This document shows, one piece after another, positions 39,871 to 48,612 of a DNA stretch of 64,000 nucleotides. Under the pieces are notes generated by a model, which saw only the letters and a list, made by a program, of their open reading frames with translations, did no database searches and was not told where the DNA came from. Both the position numbers and the translations under genes were made by a program. Every line of letters begins with the position of its first letter. Position 1 is the first letter of the stretch. The DNA is from DATARN01 sp036264135 (GTDB taxonomy: Bacteria > Actinomycetota > Acidimicrobiia > Acidimicrobiales > Palsa-688): NCBI GenBank assembly GCA_036264135.1, contig DATARN010000058.1:31576-95575 (forward strand). The letters run 5' to 3'.

Positions 39871-40592
39871 GACACGCTGTCTCCCACTACCTGCGCCAGG
39901 TCCCACATGCCGTCCATCATGCGGCGCAGCTGGCTGATCGAAGCATCCAGCACGTCGAGGACCTCCTTTTCCCGCCCGGAGTCGGTGTACCGGGCGATGA
40001 TCTCCACTGCCTCGTTGCCGTGGGCGGCGTCGGCTTCGTCGCTTACCCGGAAGAACTCCAGGGCGTCGGCGTCGAGGCCGGCGTTGGTCCACGGTTCGAC
40101 CGCCAGCCCGGTGCCCTGACCGACGCCGTAGCGGCGGGGAAGGTTGCGGTCTCCCATGATTTCCAGGCCGTTCACCGCGGTGAAGCCGAGGAGCCAGTCG
40201 GGCTGGTGGGCCATCTGGTTCCAGTGCTTGAACGCCTCGATGGCGGCGGGGGAGGGGTGGTGGCGTTCGATGGCCTCCCGGTCCAATCCCGCCCCCGCGC
40301 CCAAGCGGATGAGGAGCTCGTAGTGGTTGGTGCCCGCCGCCGGATCGCGCACCACCTCCGACATCAGGTTCTCGACCTCGAACGCCAGCACGTCGAACTG
40401 CGGGCAGTTGGCCATCACCGCGCCGACCCACCGGGGGAACCAGCGGGAGAACTTGGTCCATTCGAGGACGAAGGCGCGGGCGATGGCGGTCGTCGGGGCC
40501 GCCGCCATGGCCCGGAGGAACGGTGGCGGGTCGCGGAACCAGGCGTCGACGACGAACTCCTCGATTTCCGTCGCGAAGGCGTCGCCGCTCAC
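39867..40592 (-). CDS. Heme-oxygenase-fold (TenA/CADD-like) protein
   Basis: A 241-residue all-helical protein resembling the iron-containing redox enzymes of the TenA/PqqC/CADD group. Candidate ligand helices include FEVENLMSEVVRDPAAGTNH with the following YELLIRLG, GFTAVNGLEIMGDRNLPRRYG, and FFRVSDEADAAHGNEAVEII. These acidic and His residues fit a di-iron oxidase or heme-oxygenase-like site. It overlaps both neighbours by 4 bp (GTGA at the start, ATGA at the end), so it is translationally coupled to a zinc-ribbon protein and the candidate selenoprotein. The substrate is unknown. Confidence 0.75.
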   Translation of the reverse strand: MSGDAFATEIEEFVVDAWFRDPPPFLRAMAAAPTTAIARAFVLEWTKFSRWFPRWVGAVMANCPQFDVLAFEVENLMSEVVRDPAAGTNHYELLIRLGAGAGLDREAIERHHPSPAAIEAFKHWNQMAHQPDWLLGFTAVNGLEIMGDRNLPRRYGVGQGTGLAVEPWTNAGLDADALEFFRVSDEADAAHGNEAVEIIARYTDSGREKEVLDVLDASISQLRRMMDGMWDLAQVVGDSVS

Positions 40593-40813
40593 CGCGCCAC
40601 CCGCCCGGCACCGCTCGGCCCATGGTCGGCGTAGTGGCGCAACAGCACGGTCAACTCGCCCGCCGCCACCTGATACTTGGTCACGTTGCGGTTGAGCCAC
40701 ATCACGTGGGCGATGTCGCTGTCGTCGGCTTGGGCGACGAAGTGCTCGGCCAGCCCCTCGACGCTGCCGGGCGCCGCCCCGCAGACCGGGCACACCGAGT
40801 CGGTCTTGTTCAC
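40589..40813 (-). CDS. Small zinc-ribbon protein, first gene of selenoprotein operon
   Basis: A 74-residue protein: MNKTDSVCPVCGAAPGSVEG, then EHFVAQADDSDIAHVMWLNRNV. It has one CxxC plus downstream His residues. I do not recognise the family. GTG 40813 has GGGTGG just upstream. The stop overlaps the next gene's start by 4 bp. It is divergent from the CCGNHGQPGC protein with a 33-bp spacer, so the two units may share regulation. Confidence 0.7.
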   Translation of the reverse strand: MNKTDSVCPVCGAAPGSVEGLAEHFVAQADDSDIAHVMWLNRNVTKYQVAAGELTVLLRHYADHGPSGAGRVAR

Positions 40814-40846
40814 CCACCCATATTCGCACCCGTTAGCGTTGTGAGC

Positions 40847-40999
40847 GTGAGCAAACCAAGCATGCGCGCCACGATCGCCAACTTCCGGGAATATGACGCC
40901 CCGTTGGCCACCAAGCTGAAACTCTTCGTCGCCAACAACCTGATCAAAATCCGGACCCACTCCAGTTGTTGCGGCAACCACGGCCAGCCCGGCTGCTGA
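40847..40999 (+). CDS. Small CCGNHGQPGC protein, possible UGA readthrough
   Basis: A 50-residue protein: MSKPSMRATIANFREYDAPL, ending SSCCGNHGQPGC before UGA 40997-40999. Short actinobacterial proteins ending in CCGNxGxPGC are familiar but uncharacterised, and normally stop there. Here the same frame continues for 17 more codons to TGA 41051-41053, giving MRADGSREGPHEHHHDH, a His-rich, metal-binding-like tail. If UGA is read as Sec, the site would be GC-U. A hairpin follows the UGA at once. Alternative starts are GTG 40841 and ATG 40862. Confidence 0.65.
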   Translation: MSKPSMRATIANFREYDAPLATKLKLFVANNLIKIRTHSSCCGNHGQPGC

Positions 41000-41000
41000 A

Positions 41001-41031
41001 TGCGGGCTGACGGGTCCCGTGAGGGCCCGCA
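41001..41031. terminator. Strong hairpin after the CCGNHGQPGC gene
   Basis: Outer stem TGCGGGC (41001-41007) pairs perfectly with GCCCGCA (41025-41031). An inner ACGGG/CCCGT stem (41010-41014 and 41016-41020) sits inside. It starts 1 nt after UGA 40999. It may be a terminator for this gene and the convergent aldo/keto reductase gene, or a structure promoting UGA recoding. Confidence 0.5.
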
Positions 41032-41076
41032 CGAGCACCACCACGACCACTGAGCCGAGGTCCGGCGGCGGCCGCC

Positions 41077-42108
41077 TCAGCGCTGGTTGATCACCCGGCT
41101 GCGCTGCTCGACGCCCGGGCCGCCATAGGGGTAATCGGCGGCCGCCGGGTCGCTGGCCCGGTCGAGGGCGGCCGTCTCGTCGGCGTCGAGCCGCAGCGAC
41201 GCGGCGCCGAGGTTGTCCTCCAACTGGGGCAGCGTCCGGGCGCCGAGGATGACGGACGCGACCGCCGGCCGGGCGGCCAGCCAGGCCAGGGCGACCTGGC
41301 TCATGGAGACGCCCCTCGCCGTGGCGATCCGCTCGACGCAGTCGATCACCTCCCAGGTGCGCTCGACCCGTCGCCGTCGGTCGTACGCCTCCACCCCCCG
41401 GTCCGGGTTCTCGCCCAAGCGGGTGGCGCCGCTCGGCCGTTCCTCGCGCCGGTACTTGCCGGTGAGCCACCCGCCGCCGAGCGGGCTCCACGGCAGCACG
41501 CCCAGACCGGTTGACTGGCAGGCGGGGATGATCTCCCACTCGACTTCCCGCACCAGCAGGTTGTACTGCGGCTGCAGGCTGACGGGGCGGGCCACTCCGA
41601 CGCGGTCGGCGGTGTCGACCGCCTTCTGCACCTGCCAGCCGGTGAAGTTCGAGAAGCCGGCGTAGCGGATCTTGCCGGCCCGCACCGCGTCGTCGTAGAA
41701 GCGCAGCGTCTCCTCGATCGGCGTGAGCGGATCCCAGGCGTGGGCCTGGTAGAGGTCGATGACGTCGGTCTGCAGCCGGGCCAGCGACGCGTCGAGGGCC
41801 TCGGAGAGATGCCGGCGCGACAGGCCGGCGCCGTTGGGGCCGTCGGTGGTGGGGAAGCGGCCCTTGGTGGCCAGCACCATCCGGTCCCGCACCGCCGGGG
41901 CGACCTTGCGCCACCACCGCCCGACGATCTCCTCGGCCCGCCCGGCGCTGTACACGTCGGCGGTGTCGATCAGCGTGCCGCCGGCGTCGACGTACCGGTC
42001 TAACTGGGCGTGGGCCTCCTCTTCCTCCGTTTCCTTTCCGAAGGTCATGGTGCCGAGGGCGTACGCCGACACGGCGCACCCGCTGGCGCCGAGGGTCCGA
42101 TATTCCAT
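41077..42108 (-). CDS. Aldo/keto reductase
   Basis: A 343-residue NADPH-dependent reductase, a second paralogue in the window. The tetrad is in IDTADVYSAGRAEE (Asp, Tyr), VLATKGRF (Lys) and YQAHAWD (His). The C-terminal cofactor motif is VILGARTLPQLEDNLGAA. ATG 42108 (MEYRTLGASG) is the family start; ten upstream residues are rejected. It is divergent from metY. The substrate is unknown. Confidence 0.9.
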   Translation of the reverse strand: MEYRTLGASGCAVSAYALGTMTFGKETEEEEAHAQLDRYVDAGGTLIDTADVYSAGRAEEIVGRWWRKVAPAVRDRMVLATKGRFPTTDGPNGAGLSRRHLSEALDASLARLQTDVIDLYQAHAWDPLTPIEETLRFYDDAVRAGKIRYAGFSNFTGWQVQKAVDTADRVGVARPVSLQPQYNLLVREVEWEIIPACQSTGLGVLPWSPLGGGWLTGKYRREERPSGATRLGENPDRGVEAYDRRRRVERTWEVIDCVERIATARGVSMSQVALAWLAARPAVASVILGARTLPQLEDNLGAASLRLDADETAALDRASDPAAADYPYGGPGVEQRSRVINQR

Positions 42109-42185
42109 GCCGCGGTTGTACCCAATCGCCCCGGCCATGCCCCCGGTGGTGCCGTTGCGGCGGGATCCCTTTAGAGTCGGCTCCC

Positions 42186-43496
42186 ATGGGTGAGCGAACG
42201 TGGGGATTCCAGACCCGGGCGTTGCACGCCGGCAACCGACCCGACCCGACGACCGGCGCCCGGGCGGTTCCCATCTACCAGACCACCAGCTTCGTGTTCG
42301 AGGACACGGCCGACGCCGCCGACCTCTTCGCCCTCCAGAAGTACGGCAACATCTACACCCGCATCGCCAACCCGACCGTCGCCTGCTTCGAGGAGCGCAT
42401 GGCCAGCCTCGAGGGCGGCATCGGGGCGGTGGCGACCGCCAGCGGGATGTCGGCCGAGACCCTCCTGTTCACCGCCGTGGCGGGCGCCGGCGATCACATC
42501 GTGTCATCGGCCGGCCTGTACGGCGGCACGGTGACCTTGCTCGACGTGACGCTGCGCCGCCTGGGCATCGACACGACGTTCGTGGCGCCCGACGACCCCG
42601 CCGGCTTCGAGCGCGCCATCCGCCCCGAGACCAAGCTGCTTTTCACCGAGGTGGTGGCCAACCCCTCCGGGGTCGTCGCCGACTTGGCCGCTCTGGCGGA
42701 GGTGGCCCACGCCGCCGGCGTGCCGCTCGCCGTCGACGCCACCACCGCCACGCCCTACCTGTGCCGGCCGTTCGAGCATGGCGCCGACATCGCCGTCCAC
42801 TCGGCCACCAAGTTCATCGGCGGCCACGGCACCTCCCTCGGCGGGGTGGTGGTGGAGAGCGGCCGCTTCGACTGGGGCTCGGGGCGCTTCCCGACGATGA
42901 CCGAGCCGGTGGCCAGCTACGGCGGCCTCAGGTTCTGGGAGAACTTCGGGGAGTACGGGTTCTGCACCAAGCTGCGGGTCGAACAGCTGCGCGACCTCGG
43001 GCCGGCGCTGTCGCCGTTCAACGCCTTCCTCCTCCTCCAGGGCCTGGAGACGCTGCCGCTACGCATGGACCGCCACGTCGCCAACGCCGCCGCCGTGGCC
43101 CGCTTCCTCGCGGCCCACCCGCAGGTGAGCTGGGTCCGCTACGCCGGCCTGCCCGACCATCCCCAGCACCCCCTGGCCCAGCGCTACCTGCCCCGCGGGC
43201 CGGGAGCGGTGTTCGCCTTCGGGGTGCGGGGCGGCCGGGCGGCGGGGGCGGCGTTTATCGAAGCCCTCCAGCTGTGCAGCCACCTGGCGAACATCGGCGA
43301 CACCCGCACACTGGTGATCCACCCGGCCTCGACGACCCACCAGCAACTGACTCCTGCCGCCCTGGAAGCGGCGGGCGTCGGGGCCGACCTGGTGCGGATC
43401 TCGGTCGGGCTGGAAGACCTCGACGATCTGTGCTGGGACCTCGACCAGGCCCTGGCCCACGCGGCCAAAGTGGTGGGGAAAGGGGGCCCGGAATGA
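42186..43496 (+). CDS. metY: O-acetylhomoserine sulfhydrylase
   Basis: A 436-residue PLP enzyme of the Cys/Met metabolism family, making homocysteine from O-acetylhomoserine and sulfide. The N-terminus (TRALHAGNRPDPTTGARAVP then YQTTSFVFEDT) is the MetY signature. YGNIYTRIANPT and EGGIGAVATASGMSAE follow. The PLP lysine is in HSATKFIGGHGTSLGG (about Lys209). It overlaps the CoA-binding protein gene by 4 bp. Confidence 0.92.
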   Translation: MGERTWGFQTRALHAGNRPDPTTGARAVPIYQTTSFVFEDTADAADLFALQKYGNIYTRIANPTVACFEERMASLEGGIGAVATASGMSAETLLFTAVAGAGDHIVSSAGLYGGTVTLLDVTLRRLGIDTTFVAPDDPAGFERAIRPETKLLFTEVVANPSGVVADLAALAEVAHAAGVPLAVDATTATPYLCRPFEHGADIAVHSATKFIGGHGTSLGGVVVESGRFDWGSGRFPTMTEPVASYGGLRFWENFGEYGFCTKLRVEQLRDLGPALSPFNAFLLLQGLETLPLRMDRHVANAAAVARFLAAHPQVSWVRYAGLPDHPQHPLAQRYLPRGPGAVFAFGVRGGRAAGAAFIEALQLCSHLANIGDTRTLVIHPASTTHQQLTPAALEAAGVGADLVRISVGLEDLDDLCWDLDQALAHAAKVVGKGGPE

Positions 43497-44035
43497 CCCA
43501 CGCGAATCGCCCGACCACGCTGCCCCCGGTCCGGCCCGACGCCGACGGGTGGCAGGAGCCGTCAGCGGCGGAACGGTTGGGGATGCTGCAGGCCGCCCGG
43601 ACCATTGCCGTGGTCGGCGCGTCGTCCAACCCGGCCCGGCCCAGTTATTTCGTGGCTACCTACCTGCTGAGCTCGAGTGCCGACTACACGCTGTGGTTCG
43701 TCAACCCGAGGGAGAAGGAGATCCTCGGGCAGCCGGTGTACCCGACGTTGGCGGACCTTCCCGGCCGTCCCGATATCGTCGACGTGTTCCGGCGCAACGA
43801 CGACCTGCCCGGGGTGGCCGAAGAGGCCGTGGCCGCCGGCGCCCAGACACTGTGGATCCAGCTGGGCCTGTGGAATGAGGAGGCCGCTGCCATCGCCCAC
43901 CGCGCCGGATTGGGCGTGGTGATGAACCGCTGCGTCAAGATCGAGCATGCCCGCTTCCACGGTGGCCTCCACCTGGCCGGGTTCGACACCGGCGTGATCT
44001 CCGCCCGCCGCACCCTAAGGCCGGCGACGGGGTAG
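43493..44035 (+). CDS. CoA-binding domain protein
   Basis: A 180-residue protein with a Rossmann CoA-binding domain: TIAVVGASSNPARPSYFVAT, FVNPREKEILGQPVYPTLAD, DIVDVFRRND and AQTLWIQLGLWNEEAA, closing with GVVMNRCVKIEH. Short stand-alone versions of the succinyl-CoA synthetase alpha domain are common. The conserved Cys in MNRCVKIEH is typical. Translational coupling to metY is seen in many genomes and suggests a sulfur-metabolism link. Confidence 0.88.
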   Translation: MTHANRPTTLPPVRPDADGWQEPSAAERLGMLQAARTIAVVGASSNPARPSYFVATYLLSSSADYTLWFVNPREKEILGQPVYPTLADLPGRPDIVDVFRRNDDLPGVAEEAVAAGAQTLWIQLGLWNEEAAAIAHRAGLGVVMNRCVKIEHARFHGGLHLAGFDTGVISARRTLRPATG

Positions 44036-44064
44036 GTGACGCGGAGCCCGTCCCGCCGGGCGGC

Positions 44065-45846
44065 CTAGTTGGCGGTGGAGTGCCCCACCACGCTGTTGAT
44101 GTACTGGAGCATGGCGCCGCCGGCGCCGTTGCCGCCCGGGGGATAGAAGCCGACCTCCAGGTGGGGGCCGGTGGAGTACCCCACGATGCCGTAGCCCACG
44201 ATGGAGATCTGCTGGCCGGCGGCGACCGTCGCCCCGACGGGGACCAGGTTGGGTCCGGCGTGGCCGTAGTACACGGTCTTGCCGGCGAGGGGGCCGGCGG
44301 TGATCTCCAGTACCGGGCAGTTGGGGCCGAAGCCCGACATGCCGGCCCGGATGATCTTGCCCGGGCCCATGGCATAGAGGGGGGTGCCGCCGGGGGCGGA
44401 GTAGTCGACGCCCTGGTCGACGCTGCCGCCGTGGAGGTACTGGGCGGGCAGGGGAAGGGCCGACAGCCCGGTGACCGCGGCGGGAGCGGGCGCGGGAGCC
44501 GGCGCCGCCGCCTTGGGCGCGGCCACGGCGGGTGCGGGTGCCGGTGCGGCCACGGTGGGCGCCGGCGCCGGTGTGGCCACCTTGGCCTGGACCACCGCCG
44601 CGGCCACGGGAGCTGCGATGCTGGGCGCGGCGGGGGTGGCGGGGACCACCACGACCTGGCCGGGCAGGATCTGGTTGGGATTGGCGATGCCGCTGGCCGA
44701 CGCCAGTGATGCGACCGTCGTGTGGTAGCGGCGGGCGAGGGCCTCCATGGTGTCGCCGGTACGGACGACGTAGTGGCTGGTCGCTCCGGTCACCGCCTTC
44801 TGCACCGCCGCCGTCTTGGCGGCCGCAGTCCCGGCCGCCGCGGTCGCGGGGGCCGCAGAACCGACGACGGCTGCGGGCACCGACAGCACCTGGCCGACCA
44901 GGATCAGATTCGGGTCGGACACCCCGTTGGCCTGGGCCAGGGCGGCGACGGTCGTGCCGTGGCGGCGGGCGATGGAGTACAGGTCGTCGCCCTTCTGGAC
45001 GGTGTAGGGAGCGGTAGGACCGCTGGCCCGGGCCGCTACTGGCCCGGTCACGGTCAGTGTCTCGCCGGGCAGGATGAAGTTCGGGTTGGCCAGGTGGTTG
45101 GCCGCCGCCAGGTCGGCGACCGACTCGCCGGAGCGGGCCGAGATGGAGCTCAACGTGTCGCCGGCCGCAACCGAGTACGTCAACGGCGCCGCGGACGGCT
45201 GGCGGGCGACCGAAACCGCGGCCACGGTGGTGGAGGCGCCGGCGGTGGCGGTCAACCCCCCGACGGCGGTGAGGGTCACGCCGGCGGCCGCCCCGACGGT
45301 CAGCAACCGCAGCGACTGCGACCGCCCGTACCGCTGCCACTTCACGATGCGGCGGGCCAGGCCTTGGGACAGGTCGCGGCGGACGAATCCCAAGATGGCC
45401 ACCACCGGCGTCAGCAGCCAGCCGAGGGCCCAGCAAATCAGGAACCGGCCGATCGCCCGGTTGTCGACCTCGACCGGCGACCGCATCGCGGCGTCGTCGT
45501 GGCCGCTGGGGCTCAGGCGCAGGTCGTGTTCGAGGGCGGCCCAGTCGAGCTCGTGGCCGGCGCGGCTGTCGGCACCGAACGCCGAGTCGAACTGCCGGCG
45601 CACCTGCTGGTGGCGCAGCCGGGCAACGAGGGTGAGGTAGGCGGCGCCCAGGACGACGAAGAGGGCCGCCAGCAGCCAGCCGGCGCTCAGGCCGGCCGAG
45701 CCGAGCAGCGCCGAGCCGATGGCGGCGCCGGAGAGCGCCGCGACCACCCGCCGGCGGCGCACGACGACCTGCACCGGCGGTCGCGGGTGGGTAGACGGCG
45801 GGAGGGATTGGACATCCCCCGCCTCAGCAATCGTCGCGGTCAACAC
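44065..45846 (-). CDS. LysM-repeat M23-like peptidoglycan hydrolase, membrane anchored
   Basis: A 593-residue cell-wall protein. Hydrophobic helices near residues 35-80, 140-160 and 175-210 are followed by three LysM repeats (TYSVAAGDTLSSISARSG, YTVQKGDDLYSIARRHG, YVVRTGDTMEALARRYH) joined by Ala/Pro-rich linkers, and a C-terminal M23/LytM-like domain (DQGVDYSAPGGTPLYAMGPG, YYGHAGPNLVPVGATV, HLEVGFYPPGG). One metal-ligand His is less clear, so hydrolase activity is likely but not certain. GTG 45846 is chosen because GGGAGGAGG lies 5 bp upstream; a GTG at 45888 would add 14 residues. Confidence 0.85.
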   Translation of the reverse strand: MLTATIAEAGDVQSLPPSTHPRPPVQVVVRRRRVVAALSGAAIGSALLGSAGLSAGWLLAALFVVLGAAYLTLVARLRHQQVRRQFDSAFGADSRAGHELDWAALEHDLRLSPSGHDDAAMRSPVEVDNRAIGRFLICWALGWLLTPVVAILGFVRRDLSQGLARRIVKWQRYGRSQSLRLLTVGAAAGVTLTAVGGLTATAGASTTVAAVSVARQPSAAPLTYSVAAGDTLSSISARSGESVADLAAANHLANPNFILPGETLTVTGPVAARASGPTAPYTVQKGDDLYSIARRHGTTVAALAQANGVSDPNLILVGQVLSVPAAVVGSAAPATAAAGTAAAKTAAVQKAVTGATSHYVVRTGDTMEALARRYHTTVASLASASGIANPNQILPGQVVVVPATPAAPSIAAPVAAAVVQAKVATPAPAPTVAAPAPAPAVAAPKAAAPAPAPAPAAVTGLSALPLPAQYLHGGSVDQGVDYSAPGGTPLYAMGPGKIIRAGMSGFGPNCPVLEITAGPLAGKTVYYGHAGPNLVPVGATVAAGQQISIVGYGIVGYSTGPHLEVGFYPPGGNGAGGAMLQYINSVVGHSTAN

Positions 45847-46031
45847 ACCGGCCTCCTCCCTCCCGGGTGAGGTCAGCGCGTCGGCCACCCCGGGGCTCCA
45901 GGTAGGGCACGGAGGCTAACACCGATGGGTGACCATCCACCAGCCGCCCCAGAAGATGTGTTATGCCCCATTGGTCACATCAGCAACAACAGCCCCAGGC
46001 TCCTCCGGCCTCGGGCTGGCAAGATAGACCC

Positions 46032-47285
46032 ATGGCGCTGACCCGGCTGGTCCATGAGGTCACTGCGGTGGCATTCGGGGAGAACTCGGCCTACGCCGGT
46101 GGCCTCTTGACGGTCGCCGCTGCCGAGGCGACGGCGCTCCTGGCCGACCCGGCCCTCGCCGACATCCGACTGTCCTGGGTCTCACCGGGGGACAGCGCCC
46201 GTATCGTCAAGGTGCTCGACGCGGTGGAGCCGAGGACGAAGGGGCCGGGCGGGGCGGGCATCTTTCCCGGCTTCGTGGGACCGGCCCGCCCCCAGGGCGA
46301 CGGCGAAACCCACGTGCTGCGGGGGACGGCGGTCGTTACCGCCGGCTACCTGCCGCGGGCCCAGGAGGCACTCGTCGATCTCGTCGGGCCGGCGGCGCCG
46401 CTGTCGCCGCTCGGCGCAACCCACAACCTGGTCGTCGAGTTCACCCCCGCCGCCGGTGCGGGCTGGGACCAGGTGGACAGCGCGCTGCGGCGGGGATCCC
46501 TCCGCCTCGCCGCCTGGTTGGCGGGCGCGGCGCTCGACGCCGAGCCCGACGCCGTTGAGGAGCTGCCCGGGCCGACGCCGGGGCGGGCCGGCGGCGAGCG
46601 GCCCCGGGTGGGGGCCATCACCAACCTGCAGACCCAGGGCCTGTTCAAGGACGTGTTCGTCTACGGCCGCAGCTTCGGCGCCGGCCTTCCCACTTTTTTG
46701 GACCCGGGGGAGTTCGACGACGGTGCGGTGGTGAGCGGCCAGTTCGGCCATCCCGCCCTCAAGAACCCCACCTTCATGCACCAGAACCATCCGGTGGTCA
46801 GCGAGTTGCGACGGCGTCACGGGCGCGACCTCGACTTCGCCGGCGTGGTGATCTGCCCCGAGCCGGTCGACCAGGCGGCGAAGGAACTGATCTCCGCCTT
46901 TGCCGCCAAGCTGTGCGCGGCCGCCGGGTGGGACGCCGCCGTGGTCACCAAGGAGGGTGGAGGCAACGCCGACGCCGACATGGCCCTGAAGATGGACGCC
47001 CTGGCCGACCTCGGTGTCGAGGCGGTCGGCCTGTACGCCGAGATGGCGGGCACCGACGGGACCGGGCCGCCGGTCGTCGTCGCCCCCGAGCGGGCCACTG
47101 CAATGGTGAGTACCGGCAACTACGACCACCGCCTTGCCCTTCCCGAAGTGGAAAAGGCGTACGGCGGCGCCGAGTTCACCCTGCTGGCCGCCCCGGCCAC
47201 CGCCGCCCTCGAGGTGCCGACCGCCGTGGTGTACTGCGCCCTCAGCCCGCTCGGCTGGGGCCGCGTGACGGCCCGGGTCGGCTGA
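46032..47285 (+). CDS. grdE: Glycine/sarcosine/betaine reductase component B subunit, GrdE-like
   Basis: A 417-residue homologue of GrdE/GrdG/GrdI, the substrate-binding proprotein subunit of selenoprotein reductases. Matches include VHEVTAVAFGENSAYAGGLL, TNLQTQGLFKDVFVYG and LKNPTFMHQNHPVVSEL. In clostridial GrdE, the segment just before the last match holds the Cys that becomes a pyruvoyl group after self-cleavage (remembered as GNCVSAC). Here residues 235-242 read SGQFGHPA with no Cys, so pyruvoyl formation appears impossible. It starts the grd operon; grdB follows 40 bp later. Substrate identity is open. Confidence 0.85.
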   Translation: MALTRLVHEVTAVAFGENSAYAGGLLTVAAAEATALLADPALADIRLSWVSPGDSARIVKVLDAVEPRTKGPGGAGIFPGFVGPARPQGDGETHVLRGTAVVTAGYLPRAQEALVDLVGPAAPLSPLGATHNLVVEFTPAAGAGWDQVDSALRRGSLRLAAWLAGAALDAEPDAVEELPGPTPGRAGGERPRVGAITNLQTQGLFKDVFVYGRSFGAGLPTFLDPGEFDDGAVVSGQFGHPALKNPTFMHQNHPVVSELRRRHGRDLDFAGVVICPEPVDQAAKELISAFAAKLCAAAGWDAAVVTKEGGGNADADMALKMDALADLGVEAVGLYAEMAGTDGTGPPVVVAPERATAMVSTGNYDHRLALPEVEKAYGGAEFTLLAAPATAALEVPTAVVYCALSPLGWGRVTARVG

Positions 47286-47325
47286 CATTGATTGCTGTCA
47301 CTGCGGCGCGGGAAGCTATGGGCTA

Positions 47326-48612
47326 ATGGCGCGGATCGTGCACTACATCAACCAGTTCTTTGCCGGGATCGGCGGGGAGGACTCTGCCGGTGCCGGGCCG
47401 GAGCTGGTGGACGGTCCGACTGGCCCGGGGCGGCGGCTGGCGGAGCTCCTCGCCCCCGACCACGAGATCGTGGCCACCGTCTGGTGTGGGGACGACCTGG
47501 CCGCTGGCGTGGTGCCCGCCATCATCGACCTGATTCGCTCGGCGTCGCCGGATCTGGTGGTCGCGGGACCGGCGTTCACCAGCGGGCGGTACGGCCTGGC
47601 GTGTGCCCGAGTCGCGGCCGCCGCCCATCAGGCCGGCCTGCCCGCCGTGGCCTCCATGCACGGGGACAACCCCGGCCTCGACGAGGCCGGGTCGGCGGTC
47701 GTGGTGGCCAGCGGCGAGGTGGCCCGGCGGATGGCGGCGTCCCTCGACACCTTGGCGGCGGTGGCGCGCCGGATCCTCGCCGGTGAGGCGGTGGGTCCCG
47801 CCGACGGGCGGATCGGCAAGCTGGCCCGGCTCACCGTCATGGCCGATGCCAACGCCGCGGTGCGCGCCGTTGACCTGGCGTTGGCCCGGCTTGGTGGCGA
47901 CGGCGACGCCACCGAGATCCCACGGGCCACGTTCGACCAGGTGACGCCGGCCCCGCCGGTCGAGGACACCAGCACCGTCATGGTGGCCCTGGTCACCGAG
48001 GGCGGCCTGGTGCCCGACGACAACCCCGGCGGCCTGGAGTCGGCCCGGGCCACCCGGTGGCTGCGCTACCCGGTCGGCGATGCCCTGGCCCCCGGTTCCT
48101 TCCGGTCGGTCCACGGCGGGTTCTCCACGGTGTGGGCCAACGAGGATCCCCACCGCATCCTGCCCCTGGACGTGGGACGGGAACTGGAGGCCGAGGGGGC
48201 CGTCGGAAGTCTCTTCGGCGAGTACTTCGTCACCACCGGCAACGGGACGTCGGTGGCCAACGCCCGGCGTTTCGGCATCGAGTGGGCCGCCGATCTGCGC
48301 CGCTCCGGCGCCCGGGCCGCCATCTTGACGGCCACGTGAGGGACGGGCACGCGTTGCGGGGCAACGCTGGCCAAGGAGTTGGAGCGGGCGGGCATTCCGA
48401 CGGTCCTGTTGTGCAACCTCATTTCCATCGCCGAACGGGTGGGGGCGCCGCGGATCGTGCCCACGAGAGGGATTCCTTTTCCCACCGGCGACCCCTCCCT
48501 CGGCCCGGAGGCGGAAAAGCAGTGGCGCCGCCAACTGCTGGACCGGGCCCTGGAGGCCCTGCAAACCTCGGTCCACCAACCGACCATCTTTCCTGTGGAG
48601 GCGCATGCCTGA
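47326..48612 (+). CDS. grdB: Reductase component B selenoprotein, GrdB-like (Sec at UGA 48337)
   Basis: A 428-residue selenoprotein. The frame meets UGA at 48337-48339 (residue 338) and continues to TGA 48612. Around it the protein reads AILTAT-U-GTGTRCGATLAKEL, matching the known GrdB Sec motif; the distal part (ERAGIPTVLLCNLISIAERV, GAPRIVPTRGIPFPTGDPSL) is typical GrdB. The usual UxxCxxC appears here as UxxGxxC (Gly at +3). A perfect 7-bp hairpin begins 11 nt after the UGA. It overlaps grdC by 8 bp. Standard annotation would end at 48339 and lose the active site. Confidence 0.93.
48351..48367 (+). promoter_or_regulatory. Predicted bSECIS hairpin in grdB
   Basis: GCGTTGC (48351-48357) and GCAACGC (48361-48367) form a perfect 7-bp stem with loop GGG. 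It begins 11 nt after UGA 48337-48339, in the range of bacterial Sec insertion elements, which recruit SelB. Confidence 0.65.

Noticed and set aside
45847..45960. c-di-AMP (ydaO) riboswitch upstream of the LysM/M23 peptidase
   Set aside because: GGAGCCCCGGGGTGG on the minus strand is faintly similar to the conserved core, but the other conserved blocks were not found. A covariance-model search would decide.
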